Assembly: GCA_014155875.1 (NCBI GenBank)
Contig: JACEFZ010028126.1
Coordinates: forward strand, 185,936 to 249,935
Source of the DNA: Cepaea nemoralis
Taxonomy: Eukaryota > Mollusca > Gastropoda > Stylommatophora > Helicidae
DNA length: 64,000 nucleotides
Direction of reading: 5' to 3'
Shown: positions 37,126-48,145 of the stretch, piece by piece
Position numbering within the stretch: position 1 is the stretch's first letter
Layout: the number at the start of each line of letters is the position of its first letter
Position numbers and translations under genes: made by a program
The notes under the pieces: model-generated
Told to the model about the DNA's origin: nothing
Databases searched by the model: none
What the model saw: the letters and a program-made list of their open reading frames with translations, nothing else

Positions 37126-37815
37126 ATTCTCTCACTCTCTCCCACTCTCTCTCACTCTCTTTCTCAATATCTCTCTCTCTCTCTCTCTCTCTCACTCACT
37201 CTCTCTCAGTCTATATCTAACACACATACACACTCTCTTACATACATACATACATACACTATCTCTAAGACATACTCTCTCACACACAAACTCACACACA
37301 CTCTCACAAACAAACTCACACACTCTCTCTCTCTGACACACTCTCTCTGACACACTCTCCTACACTCACTCTCACACACAAACTCACACACTCTCTCTCA
37401 CACTCTGGCACACAAACTCACACACACTCTCACAAACAAACGCACATACTCTCTCTCTCTCTCACACACACTCTCACACACTCTCTCACATACAAACTCA
37501 CACACACTCTCACATACAAACTCACACACACTCTCACAAAACTCACACACACACTCTCTCTCTCTCTCTCACACACACTCTCTCTCACACACTCTCACAC
37601 ACTCTCTCACATACAAACTCACACACACACTCTCACATACAAACTCACACACACTCTCAACAAATAAACTCACACACTCTCTGTCACACACTCTCTCACA
37701 CACACTCTCACATACAAGCTCACACACACTCTCACATACAAACTCACACACACTCTGTCTCTCACTCTCTCTCGCACACACACACACTCTCTCTCCATCT
37801 CTCTCTCTCTCTCTT
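37126..37815. repeat. Compound CTCT/CACA microsatellite, about 690 bp
   Basis: Irregular blocks of CTCTCT, ACACTCTCACA and CAAACTCACACA repeat throughout, including higher-order units such as CACACTCTCACATACAAACT. Reverse-strand Cys/Glu/Val frames are artefacts. Confidence 0.97.
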
Positions 37816-37820
37816 TGGAA

Positions 37821-38022
37821 GCAGCAGCAGTGTAGTGGCTAGACGCACGCTTGCCGTCCGGGGGATCATTGGTTCGATCCACATCGGGTCGAATTCGAAT
37901 TTAAAAAAACTGACCTGGGCACCCAAGACGACCTTAAATGGGTACCAGGAAAAGTCTTGGGAAGCAAACGCGCCCGGTGTGATACTGCCAGTTGGTCTAT
38001 ACAAATATGGATTTAGCACCAA
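37821..38022 (+). mobile_element. SINE family C copy
   Basis: The head GTGTAGTGGCTAGACGCACG (A box), TTGGTTCGATCCACATC (B box), body GACCTGGGCACCCAAGACG and tail TTGGTCTATACAAATATGG. Its 5' end is at the microsatellite border. Confidence 0.85.
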
Positions 38023-38156
38023 ATGCCCAATGTGCTTTACTTTCTCCGTCGTCCCTTGTCTCCCCCACCCACCCACCCACCCACACCTGTGACAACCACA
38101 TTGGATATACAGAATTAAGAACACTGCTGACCCTTGCCCATGCCTTGAGACAAGTT

Positions 38157-38275
38157 GGGTATATGGTGCTAGCTCTATATTTTTATAGACCAATCCATAC
38201 CCGATGGATGATGTGGTCAACATCAGACCGACCGCTTTTACTTCTGAGAACATGTCTTGGTGCCCAGATTAAGAC
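38157..38275 (-). mobile_element. SINE family C tail, inverted
   Basis: CTATATTTTTATAGACCAAT, then GACCGACCGCTTTTACTTC and TGTCTTGGTGCCCAG, is the complement of the family C tail and body. The head is absent. It faces the plus-strand copy 135 bp away, making an inverted SINE pair. Confidence 0.75.
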
Positions 38276-38334
38276 TATTCATGTTATTGTGATCTGCATA
38301 TATTGTCTTCAACAAAAAGCGGTTGGTATTTGCT

Positions 38335-38437
38335 TGCTGGACGCTAAAACAAAGACAATCGAAATGTTTGGTCACTTGAAACGTCATGAAAGCTTAGAGA
38401 GAACAATCATGGAGGTTCTGCAAAGGGCGTATTACTA
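38335..38437 (+). pseudogene. LINE family L2 3' end with internal deletion
   Basis: Encodes KTIEMFGHLKRHESLERTIM and then jumps to the terminal GGTTCTGCAAAGGGCGTATTA. The about 165 bp that carry the RGRPKRRW block in the 2905-3560 copy are missing. The junction lies at a GGAGG/GG microhomology. Confidence 0.75.
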
Positions 38438-39014
38438 ACTGAATGGTTTCTCTTTTATTGTACTATTACCAGACAAAGTATTCATCTCAAAACTGCCAGC
38501 ACAATATCTCTGGTTATTTGTATACATTGTTATCACGGTAATGTTTTCAGGCATCTCTCTTGTTTCTACTGCATACTAGATTTCATTGAGCTCTATGATA
38601 GCCAATCCTGTTATCTTTTGTTGTGTCTGTTAACATTTGTAGTTGCCATCGCAACTTTAACATTTATTCATATATTACATTATGGGGCATGTGTTCATGA
38701 TGGCAGTTGCCGTTTCCCCCTGTTTATGTGTGTTAAATGCCTAAGTATTGTTTGCCAACCATGGCATTTGTTTTACAACATGTCTTATTTGTCTAATGCG
38801 CAGAGAAAGGAATGCATCCAAGTTATTTTATAGCCACATTAAATATTAATACTCCTTTTAGCTGGCGGGTAACGTTTAGTGTAGATGTCTGACGCTCCTA
38901 GCCATCACAGTGCTGTTTTATTGCCAGGGTGGCTATCTGAAATGTTGATGTCAAACAGATGAATAAGGCTGCATTAACAATGCGTGTGTGTTTGGCGTGT
39001 ATGCGTGTAATTGT

Positions 39015-39017
<3 letters not shown>
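38438..39017. other. No recognisable feature
   Basis: Unremarkable DNA before a TG array. Confidence 0.4.
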
Positions 39018-39067
<50 letters not shown>

Positions 39068-39080
39068 AGGGGGGGGGCGT
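39018..39080. repeat. (TG)n microsatellite with G-run
   Basis: About 23 TG units end in GGGAGGGGGGGGG and then GTGTGCGTGTG. Frames through it are artefacts. Confidence 0.97.
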
Positions 39081-39400
39081 GTGCGTGTGTAGAAGTGTGC
39101 GTGTGTTGACGTGTATGCACATGCATGGCGGTGATATTATTTGAAATGTATATCGAAAGGGAACATATTGATGTATGGGGTAGTGTTTAAGTTAAGAACG
39201 ACATTTCCCGCTCTGTTGTGTCTCCGCCTTGTAGTGCTAGAAGGGCTTGCGTGTAGCGGTGACCCCCAAGGACTATGCCGACGGTGGCTCAGCTACTGGT
39301 AGGGACTCCCATGCCGGACAGGTCACGGGGTAGGGACCAGGCGAAGCGATACATAAACCTGCTGCCCTGTTGATCATCTGGGGAAGTCAAAGGCTAATGG

Positions 39401-39622
39401 AAAAAAAATTAATTGCATGTCCCACACAGGACGCAGCAGTCAACCCCAGCATTTTCGCTGTTCGTGATTCCTGAGCAAATTTTACGTTCAGTAGTTTGCC
39501 ATTGATTTCTGAACGACCGGCACCTATACCTTTTTCGAAATAACCAGCACCGCTGTGTTTCGAACCCGGGTATACGTGCTCACAAACCGCGTTCGCAAGC
39601 CTTAGCCACGGAGGCGGTTAAT
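39401..39622 (-). mobile_element. SINE family A, full-length copy, head type 2
   Basis: On the minus strand: GTGGCTAAGGCTTGCGAACG (A box), CCGGGTTCGAAACAC (B box), CCGGTCGTTCAGAAATC, the CAATGGCAAACTACTGAACG core, a middle with GCTGGGGTTGACTGC, the tail CCTGTGTGGGACATGC, and an A-rich end. This is the best example of the second head type fused to the family A core. The preceding 39081-39400 holds no recognised feature. Confidence 0.9.
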
Positions 39623-40459
39623 GGAAGCAAACCCAGTAAAAAAAACTGCGTATGGAAGTCGGCTGTGCTGAGCCACACGCTCAACGAAACAGTGCAGTGC
39701 ACCTCTATTGAGTATGAGAAATGTTCTATTTTCCAAGTAACACGTGATGCATAATACTAAAGCCGCTAATTCAGTTTGTCTAGTTTCTGTTCCACTCGTG
39801 ATACTTATAACTAAAGACGATATTTTGGTTTTATAAATTATGTGCTGCTCGTTATTGGTTTTCTTAAAACGATATTATAAGTATCTAGATAGCATGTGAC
39901 TCGTGATGCGTAATGCTGATGCCTTTACACGTATTCAAAACAGCGTATTTCTTTATTTAATTTAAACACAGAAACCACAGACAATAGGTTGCACGATCTA
40001 TTGCCTGATTTATTTCACTGCATCTCGTCAGGTGCATACTCCATACTTATATATCATATGAAGTGAATAGACGAATCATATTGTGGCTGAAATATATTAT
40101 TGATGATAGTCGCTGTTATTGTTCCAATGTGAAGCAATGCTATGCCCACGGTAATCACACTGTTACTGTGGAATTTATAAGTATTGCGTAAATAGTATAT
40201 GACTTGTGATAGTATTTCTGACGAAGATAATAGGATTTTCGTTGCCATGTTACATATGTCGTATAGTGCGAATGCAGCTGGGAGCCTTATGTATGTATGA
40301 TATTCAGGAGTATTAACACTTATGAGAGTGTTTTCTGTGAAAACGAGTTGGAATATCAGAACGAAATCACGCTGATATTGAGAACCGTCTTCTTTCGTGA
40401 TAGATTATCCAAACCATAATTAAACTTCTAGGTGTTAGGTTGTTCTGAGAGTTGTTATC
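39623..40459. other. Upstream region of the host exon; no clear promoter
   Basis: AT-moderate DNA containing repeated GTGA-TGCGTAATGC and TATAAGTAT themes around 39740-40210, suggesting weak internal repetition. No TATA box or CpG-rich promoter could be assigned. The 5' UTR of the gene at 40460 must lie at its right end. Confidence 0.4.
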
Positions 40460-40836
40460 ATGGGAAATAAGTTTCGTAGACTCAAGGCCGCCTTAAGTTC
40501 TGGCAGTGATGATGAGCCTTCTCGGACAAGTCCCTCCCCGGGAAAGCGTGGCAAGCGGCAAGACCAGAAGCCAGATGAAGGCACCTCCAACGATGGCTCA
40601 CCGACTAAAGTATCTGTTCTTTCGGTGACTTCTGCTGAGGGACAGAACCAGCAGACACCAGGAGCCCCTGGAAGCCCTGGGCATTATAATTCTTATACCG
40701 CGGATTCAGGGAGGACTTCTGCTGGTGGAATTAAAGGAGAACCCACTGGGAAATCTGAATACCAGTCAGGAGACTCGACAGGCGACAAACGGATTACTGC
40801 TGAGACCACCCGGGGTAACCTGAATGCGGATGATGT
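40460..40836 (+). CDS. First coding exon of an unrecognised host gene
   Basis: The ATG has an A at -3 and a G at +4, a strong initiation context. About 126 codons follow to a consensus splice donor (GATGAT then GTAAGT at 40837), giving a phase-0 exon end after Asp-Asp. Read-through into the intron yields a Cys-rich end and a stop at 40934, so splicing is expected. The N-terminus MGNKFRRLKAAL has Gly2 and nearby basic residues, a plausible N-myristoylation plus basic-patch membrane anchor. The rest is low-complexity and disordered: Ser/Pro/Lys-rich (SPSPGKRGKRQ), then PGAPGSPG, with many Ser/Thr. No domain is recognised. Codon use looks normal and no repeat is involved, so I consider it real, but a function would be a guess. 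Confidence 0.6.
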
Positions 40837-41454
40837 AAGTATTTGTTGTTGTTCTGGTGATTATGAAGCGGTCAGTGTGAACCTGTCTGTTTTCGGGTTG
40901 ACCGTCCTAGATGTGCAGTTAGTGGTACATCGTTAGTTAGTTCTGGAATGGCGTAGATTTAAGATAAGATCAGCTGTCGTCGCAGGAACGTTCAGCTGCA
41001 GTGGATTTGCTTCATACAGTGTCTGTGGGCAAGATGATACAGATTAACAGTCTCTTTCCAGTCCATCTCTAGATAACATCCTCCCATCTACATCATTTGT
41101 TTTTCTGTTGCACTTGTGTCTGTCATAAATCTCACTTGTACGTTGTTAAGCATGGTATTATGCCATTTTATGTACTCAAAATAATTTATTTTCCAAATCG
41201 TGATTTGACTTGGTAATTCACTTTTAAAACTCCTTACTTTAGTTTTGTATCACGGCACGGTTACTGATTGTTACATTATGTGTAATAAAGAAAGTGCCTT
41301 TAAACCTCCTTTTTGTTTCATGTCCTAGATTAATAAGGTTAAACCGCGACTTTGTTGTTGACCATTCTAATATGTTTTACACCGAAACAGCAGTGAAGTG
41401 TGCTTAAGGAATACAAGTAACGGTTTCACACAAGATATCTAGGACCTCTGAGTA
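40837..41454 (+). other. Start of the intron after the host exon
   Basis: Begins GTAAGTATTTG. The interval up to the tandem repeat has no recognisable second exon. If the gene model is right, the intron contains the tandem repeats that follow. Confidence 0.45.
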
Positions 41455-41820
41455 CGCTGCACCGATGTGACTGTGTAAATCTATGACATTCATGAATAAA
41501 GTAACAAAATAATATTGTAAATCTGTGACACTCATTAACAAAGTAACACAATGATGTTGTAATGTGTGACATTCAATAACACAGTAATCAAATGATATTG
41601 TAATCTGTGACATTCAATAGCAAAGTAACAAAATGATATTGTAAATCTGTAACATTCAATAATAACAAAGTAACAAAATGATATTATAAATTTTTGACAT
41701 TCAATAACAAAGAAACAAAATGATATTGTACATTGTTGCCATTCAATAACAGAGTAACACAATGATATTGTAATCTTTGACATTTAATAGCAAAGCAACA
41801 AAGCGATATTACAAATCCAT
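41455..41820 (+). repeat. Tandem repeat, about 42 bp, 8-9 copies
   Basis: Units follow AATCTGTGACATTCAATAA then CAAAGTAACAAAATGATATTG with small indels (AATAATAAC in one unit). Reverse-strand Cys/Phe-rich frames across it are repeat-derived. Confidence 0.9.
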
Positions 41821-42419
41821 GACATAGCGAACGAAAGAAGAAGAAGGAGAAATCCACGACATACAAACAGACAGTGTAAAAGAGATTTAACACACCATCT
41901 CACGAGTGAATACAATATTTTAAGCCCATCAAAAGTGTGTTAAAAATCCTTAATTTACGATGTTAAATCCTTCAAGTATTATCCCATGGCGTAGATTAAT
42001 AATATTAAATCGCTACTTTGTGAATATTCTTGATTCTTGAATCACCATTTTATAATGTTACTTTATATTTGAAAACCTCAACTTTAAAATTTACATTACA
42101 GGAACACTCTGTGTATGAATATCCTAGACATACAGTACTGCTACTTTGTGTTCGAAGGGTCCATACTGTGTTGCTCCGTTGTTGTGTGTGCGAATGTTCT
42201 ATACCGTATTTGTTTACACTGATATTTGTGTATTTAGTTTACATTGTACTACTTTGTCATAGTTCTCCTTTGTTCTTGCCCGGGTAAGATACACACACGT
42301 TTAGGGTGTTTTCCGTGCTACAGAGCTCGTGCACTGTTGTGGCCTGGTGTGATCTGTAGGAGAGAGCTTGATCACTTATAATTGTATCCATGTACAATGA
42401 TGGGGATCCCTTTTAAACC
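41821..42419. other. No recognisable feature
   Basis: AT-rich DNA, presumably intronic; nothing recognised. Confidence 0.4.
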
Positions 42420-42725
42420 AAACCAAACTTTTTGTGTGTTCCAATACTTAGATAATCATATAATAATAATTATGCTGCTTTTGTCACGTCGCCAAACTAA
42501 ATTGTTAAGTATGTTGCAATTTTTATATGTGTGGTTCCGCTGCTTTTGTCATGTCTCCTGACCAGATTGTTACGTATGTTTCAGTACTTAGATATCCCGT
42601 TATTCTGCTTCTGTCACGTCACTAAACCATACTGTTACATATGTTCCAATAAAGATATGTGGTTAAGTTGTGTTTGTCACGTCACTTAGTCACTTAACCA
42701 AACAGTTAGTTCTAGTGCTTAAATA
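42420..42725 (+). repeat. Degenerate tandem repeat, about 62 bp, 4-5 copies
   Basis: Units share TGCTTTTGTCACGTC, then CCAAAC-A-ATTGTTA and a TATGTT-CAATACTTAGATA-like end. Divergence is high. Confidence 0.75.
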
Positions 42726-43384
42726 TGTCCCTGCATCTCTTCTTATGCGTCACGTTTTCTGACCTTGAGTAATAGCTTATGGATACTGGAAACTGCCTGC
42801 AACTCCCCACATGTTTAATTAAAATAATATTTATTACCTGTAATAGTAAAAATGTTTTTCATTTAGAAATTAATATACCATTTCCATGCAATCTACCCAA
42901 TTCCTGGGAAGATAACTAGGGTTGCGGAGTCGAAACAACATCATGAAATGTAGACGGATAATTTTCAGAAAGTTCTTTAGGTTGTCTTATTTTAAAAAAA
43001 GTGACCTATTCGAGCAATTTAATATGCTATGACCTTGTATATGTGAAAACATAACACATCACACTCCTACATCAGTATGTGCGTTGGGATTACCTTTACC
43101 TGGGTCTCTGGTACATCGCACTTTCCACGTCTCCGATGTCCCCAGCATGTCTGTCCGAATGGAAGAGAATGCCATACCTGACTCAGGTAGCTGAGTGTGA
43201 ACGCTGTCATCAAGTTTCTTGGCTTGTCATTTCCCCACTCCAAATTTGTGACATACTCATTAACGTATTCTTTGGGAAAATAAAGAAACCGTTTCTCCTT
43301 GCTTCCAAATCCAAATTGCCAGTTTGTGACCTAGACTTCTACAATAATTTCTGGTTGTGAGGACATGTGAGTGCCATACTCTTC
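42726..43384. other. No recognisable feature
   Basis: A 93-codon frame (43079-43360) has no recognisable domain and no splice context. Nothing else is seen. Confidence 0.4.
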
Positions 43385-43620
43385 ATCCTTCTACTTCTAC
43401 TCTTTATCCTCTATTGGAACACAGGCCACCAACCAGCTCACACCACGCCGCCCTTGGGCTGTCTTCTGCAGCTCTCTCCTGGTCCATATGACCAAATTGT
43501 GTCTCTAATTCCCTTCTCCGTCTGCTTTTAGGTCTTCCCTTATCACGGTTTGCCCTGAGGGTTCCAGTGAATTGACTTTCTAATTATAGTGTTTTTAGGT
43601 TTAGTCAGTGTAGATCCTTT
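43385..43620 (-). pseudogene. LINE 3'-end remnant (local family L6)
   Basis: CTGCAGCTCTCTCCTGG, then AATTCCCTTCTCCGTCTG and TTTTAGGTCTTCC, parallels the fragments at 6835-7005 and 60235-60400. The minus-strand frame is heavily damaged. Called by DNA similarity among the three copies, not by protein. Confidence 0.55.
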
Positions 43621-44450
43621 CCGGCGTCTGCACCCTTCCTCCCCCAGAGCGGAATATGTCTAGTTCTCTTCTTTGAGCTCCGCATTAGCAATTATGTGAT
43701 ACCATTTAAGTCCTTCTATGTTTTAGACTTGTTCCTTTTTGATTGGATTTTACAGCTATGTTTTCTGCGGGATAGGGTAGCCATCGCCGGCGCCCAACCC
43801 TCCTTAGTCACCGGTTACGACATGTATGGTAGATTAGTGTTACTAATCTTCGCGTCGCATAAGGACCCCGGTAAGACACGGTTGAAGTGAAATAGAGGCA
43901 ATGGAGGACACGAGAAGGTCTGAGTACGATTCAGCAGCAATTTACGAGCTGACGGCAATAAGCCTGGCTGCCATCAAGAGGAACTACCGCATAGAATTCT
44001 GAATGCTTTGAATAATGTTTAGGAACCCAACAGGAGGTGCAGTAAGGAGTTTCTCCTCATTGAACTGAGACCGCTGTAGCAGCTTTCAAACTCTTCAGCA
44101 CTTTAGAGATGAATGCGCATTTATTGCCTCCTGCTGTCTGTTTTACAGAAATAAAATAATGAAAATAATATATTAGATTCATTTGCTGTTTATATTACCC
44201 TGTTGCTGGAGTAGAATAGTGTCTCACTGCAAACTGCCTTGGTGTCCGTGTACATTCTTAAGCTGATACTGGAGGTCCGCCATGGGAAACAACGGACAGC
44301 CGACTGTCACATGTGGTGGGTGCAGATGTTGATGCTGACAGCTCGTCCGCGTCAAGTGCTGTGTCTCAGGTATCGTCTTGCCGGAATACTGGAGAATTGG
44401 GGGTTGCAATACATGGGACCTACACACACGTGAACACACATATTACCCCC
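43621..44450. other. No gene recognised; one weak exon-like stretch
   Basis: At 44265-44367 (+) an open stretch ending AVSQ at CAG/GTATCG could be an exon: preceded by TTCTTAAG, encoding DSRLSHVVGADVDADSSSAS. Its phase does not fit the GTAAGT donor at 40837, and it has no domain, so I do not call it. Confidence 0.25.
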
Positions 44451-44451
44451 T

Positions 44452-44513
<62 letters not shown>
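44451..44513. repeat. (CT)n microsatellite
   Basis: CCCCCTCC followed by about 27 TC units. Confidence 0.97.
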
Positions 44514-44516
<3 letters not shown>

Positions 44517-44576
44517 GTAATTATGCAGCAGATGTGATAAAGGTTACGTCATGCTCGGGACTTCACACACAAACAT

Positions 44577-44577
<1 letters not shown>

Positions 44578-44614
<37 letters not shown>
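44578..44614. repeat. (AC)n microsatellite
   Basis: About 18 AC units between AAACATAA and ATTAAC. Confidence 0.97.
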
Positions 44615-44616
<2 letters not shown>

Positions 44617-44766
44617 TAACAAAGGGCACGTATGTAACAGATGCATTGACTGATGTCAGAAACTAATGGCCACTAATATACACATCCACTAGCGTGCGCA
44701 CGAACACACAATAAAACATTTATTAATAGCAGGTGGCCCTGATGGCCGTACGGAATTTTCGAGACG

Positions 44767-44768
<2 letters not shown>

Positions 44769-44850
<82 letters not shown>
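44769..44850. repeat. (AC)n microsatellite
   Basis: About 40 AC units, followed by irregular ACAC/CCCC DNA to 44940. Confidence 0.97.
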
Positions 44851-44854
<4 letters not shown>

Positions 44855-44950
44855 CACTTACCACTCAAACTGATAGACACAAACATACACACAAACACAA
44901 CCCCCCCTCCCCCTCGCCCCTCCCCCCACACACACATACGCACAATTTAA

Positions 44951-46147
44951 ATGAATAACTAAGCTATACACAGTGTTATGCAGCTCGAATAACTAAGTTA
45001 TAGACAGTGTTAAGCTACTCCAATAACTAAGTTATAGACAGTGTTAAGCTACTCGAATAAAGTTATAGACAGTGTTAAGCTACTCCAATAACTAAGTTAT
45101 AGACAGTGTTAAGCTATTCCAATAACTAAGTTATAGACAGTGTTAAGCTACTCCAATAACTAAGTTATAGACACAGTGTTAAGCTACTCCAATAACTAAG
45201 TTATAGACAGTGTTAAGCTACTCCAATAACTAAGTTATAGACAGTGTTAAGCTACTCGAATAACTAAGTTATAGACAGTGTTAAGCTACTCCAATAACTA
45301 AGTTATAGACAGTGTTAAGCTACTCCAATAACTAAGTTATAGACAGTGTTAAGCTACTCCAATAACTAAGTTATAGACAGTGTTAAGCTACTCCAATAAC
45401 TAAGTTATAGACAGTGTTAAGCTACTCCAATAACTAAGTTATAGACAGTGTTAAGCTACTCCAATAACTAAGTTATAGACAGTGTTAAGCTACTCGAATA
45501 AAGTTATAGACAGTGTTAAGCTACTCGAATAAAGTTATAGACAGTGTTAAGCTACTCGAATAAAGTTATAGACAGTGTTAAGCTAATCCAATAACTAAGT
45601 TATAGACAGTGTTAAGCTACTCCAATAACTAAGTTATAGACAGTGTTAAGCTACTCGAATAAAGTTATAGACAGTGTTAAGCTACTCGAATAAAGTTATA
45701 GACAGTGTTAAGCTACTCGAATAAAGTTATAGACAGTGTTAAGCTACTCGAATAAAGTTATAGACAGTGTTAAGCTAATCCAATAACTAAGTTATAGACA
45801 GTGTTAAGCTACTCCAATAACTAAGTTATAGACAGTGTCAAGCTACTCGAATAACTAAGTTATAGACACAGTGTTAAGCTACTCCAATAACTAAGTTATA
45901 GACAGTGTTAAGCTACTCCAATAACTAAGTTATAGACAGTGTTAAGCTACTCCAATAACTAAGTTATAGACAGTGTTAAGCTACTCCAATAACTAAGTTA
46001 TAGACAGTGTTAAGCTACTCCAATAACTAAGTTATAGACAGTGTTATGCTACTCCAATAACTAAGTTATAGACAGTGTTAAGCTACTCGAATAAAGTTAT
46101 AGACAGTGTTAAGCTAATCCAATAACTAAGTTATAGACAGTGTTATA
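44951..46147 (+). repeat. 34-bp minisatellite with 31-bp variant, about 35 copies
   Basis: The standard unit is 34 bp (AATAACTAAG, TTATAGACAG, TGTTAAGCTACTCC). A 31-bp variant lacks CTA and reads AATAAAG with a preceding CTCG. Runs of the 31-bp form occur near 45493-45580 and 45655-45770, singly near 45055 and 46085. Each later run ends in the same rare TAATCC variant, so blocks of several units were duplicated together. Units are otherwise nearly identical, indicating recent homogenisation. No spacers, so this is not a CRISPR. Confidence 0.97.
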
Positions 46148-46150
46148 CTT

Positions 46151-46331
46151 GATTCTTTGGGACGCAGATAACAAGTACCGCTTAAGTTGGAGTGGGTCTA
46201 CCTGATGACAAGAGGCACAGGTAATAAGGAAAGCTAATCCACATGCAAAATTGTATCCAGTGCTACTAGAAGTAGCCTGTATGGATTACGCTTGAGTTCA
46301 ATGCGAGCAGGCGTAAAATAAAAAAAAAATA
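46151..46331 (+). mobile_element. SINE family B, 3' part
   Basis: GTACCGCTTAAGTTGGAGTG, then GGAAAGCTAATCCACATGC and GGATTACGCTTGAGTTCAA, ending in (A)n. It begins immediately after the minisatellite and lacks the tRNA-like head. Confidence 0.8.
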
Positions 46332-46363
46332 CATAATGCTATACTACTGGAAAGGCTCTAGAG

Positions 46364-46755
46364 CATTGGTTCTCAACCTTTTTCGGCCCATGCACCCCTC
46401 ACATATGCTCAGAATGTCATTCTCCCCCTTTTGTATTTCCTACCTATAAATTCCCCCCCCCCCCCTAACCCTTACACAGTATACGTAAAAATTGAAGCTA
46501 AATTTAATAACACACATTAGAACAAGTCTAGACGTTTACATAAAACGTGATTTGCAGGTCTACTTACGTTATACAACGAATTTTAGAAGAGCGAGAAGTA
46601 CAGAATCATAAAAGTATGGAGGGAAAAACAATATCAAGTAATAGATTCTTGTATTAACGCGATCTTGAAATCATCTTAATTCTCCCCTGGAAACCCTAAA
46701 ATTCCCCCATGGGAGGGGGGGGGGGGGAGAAGTCCCCACCGGTTGAGAACCGCTG
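46364..46755 (-). mobile_element. Intact non-autonomous hAT (MITE-like), 392 bp
   Basis: The terminal inverted repeats are CATTGGTTCTCAACC at 46364 and GGTTGAGAACCGCTG ending at 46755. The flanks CTCTAGAG and GTCTAGTT share the TCTAG centre of an 8-bp duplication that has since diverged. The interior is colinear with the two halves of the split element at 15901-24776 and supplies the empty-site sequence. C- and G-runs lie near both ends. No transposase coding. Confidence 0.88.
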
Positions 46756-46763
46756 GTCTAGTT

Positions 46764-47716
46764 GGATACAAACCACATTCACCGGTTGAGAACAACTGGT
46801 ATAGTTGGATGCAAACCACATTTACGTATGCCTAAACCTAAATGAGTACGCGCGCAAACGCGCTTGCGCGCTAGTGCTGGTTAATTCGTGCGCGTTTAGT
46901 GGTTCCCCTGTGCAAATGGAAAAATTAGAAATGCATTAAACCTTAATATACAGCCTGTCCGACGTGACATCAATAATAACATTATTATTCGATTGATGGA
47001 CGCTTGTTGTCGTGGGCCTAAGTGGGGTTTCAGAGCGGCTGGTTTCTTCTAATTTCCGTTTCCCAGTCTGTCGTCGAATGGAACTTCATGTGGCGTGTAT
47101 CTCGTCGATTCTGTCATAACCACTGGTCAATATGGCTGATGAGTGATGCGAATTATTAAATCGATAGTCGTGTTATGAAAACTGTTGCCTTATCTTCCTG
47201 GTGATCTTCATTGCAAACATATGATAATATAGCTTAATGAATCAGTGATTAGATATCGGGAGTCGTGTAGCATTGTCTCGTTATGTTCATATGCTCAGTG
47301 GCTCTTCATATTGGCGGTACTGACATGGCAAAGGAAGATTTTGTAAGGAAGAACAATAAAGTTGCTAATGGTGTTGTAAGACGTGTTGCGAAGCCGTGCT
47401 CCGCAGCAGAGACACGGTGGTAGCCCAAGCAGTTACCCAGCGAATACGTGGGATGAGTGCAAAAACCATTTGAATGTCTCGAAACTGGAAGGCTATAGGT
47501 GCAAACGCAGAGCTGGAAAAAGACCCGGATTCTTGACTACTTCAGATAATCGGAAGCCTACGGTCATGCGAGGTATGTCGGTTGAATTCTCTTTGCCGGA
47601 TGTTCGTTTCCAAACCAAACCTGTATACCCAGTTACTGAAGAAATAGGATAAATGGATATAGGATGCTAGTCTGTCAGTTAACAGGCTACTGGCATCACC
47701 TTTATATGCTCTCTTG
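46764..47716. other. No supportable gene; GC-palindrome at 46850-46871
   Basis: GCGCGCAA-6 bases-TTGCGCGC forms an 8-bp stem at 46850-46871. The 89-codon frame at 47383-47652 is not assigned: the overlapping frame reading QAVTQRIRGMSAKTI faintly recalls Tc1-like transposase but stops quickly. Confidence 0.35.
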
Positions 47717-47719
47717 TGT

Positions 47720-47760
<41 letters not shown>

Positions 47761-47815
47761 CGTGCGTGTGTGTGTGCGTGCGTGCGTGCGTGTTCTCTCT
47801 CTCTCTCTATCGCTT
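47717..47815. repeat. (TG)n/(CGTG)n then CT microsatellite
   Basis: TG units grade into GCGTGCGTGC and then CTCTCTCT. Ends in C-runs near 47830. Confidence 0.95.
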
Positions 47816-47930
47816 TCCCCCCTCTCTCCCCCCCCCCCAACCGTCCGTTCGTCTGCCCGCCGCCTGTCTCATAACGTTGAAATACGAATTGTTTGTTTAC
47901 TTAATTCATTTTACAATGTTTGTTTATTGT

Positions 47931-47935
<5 letters not shown>

Positions 47936-48014
<79 letters not shown>
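47936..48014. repeat. (CT)n microsatellite
   Basis: About 39 CT units, ended by CCCTCAATATAAATG. Confidence 0.97.
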
Positions 48015-48018
<4 letters not shown>

Positions 48019-48061
48019 ATATAAATGTAACATATATGATAGATAGTTGATATGCGAAAGA

Positions 48062-48145
48062 TGAGTGGTTGGAAGGGCCAAATATAAATCAGGTCTGCGT
48101 GCCCAGTTTCCGAACCTTTGAAAATAAAATTCGCTCGTTCCATGT
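48062..48145 (+). mobile_element. 3'-UTR fragment of the CR1/L2-like LINE
   Basis: GGTCTGCGTGCCCAGTTTCC, then GAACCTTTGAAAATAAAATT and CGCTCGTTCC, corresponds to the 3' end of the elements at 17081 and 49979. It is a very short 5'-truncated copy. Confidence 0.75.

Noticed and set aside
44265..44367. Second exon of the gene starting at 40460
   Set aside because: Open and followed by CAG/GTATCG, but its phase does not match the upstream donor and the acceptor is weak.
44951..46147. CRISPR-like regularly spaced repeat
   Set aside because: Units are contiguous without unique spacers, and the genome is eukaryotic. The same applies to the array at 53060-55200.
47383..47652. Possible exon or Tc1-like transposase remnant
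   Set aside because: The 89-codon frame lacks an ATG at its start and any domain. The transposase-like reading (QRIRGMSAKTI) is only about 20 codons before a stop.
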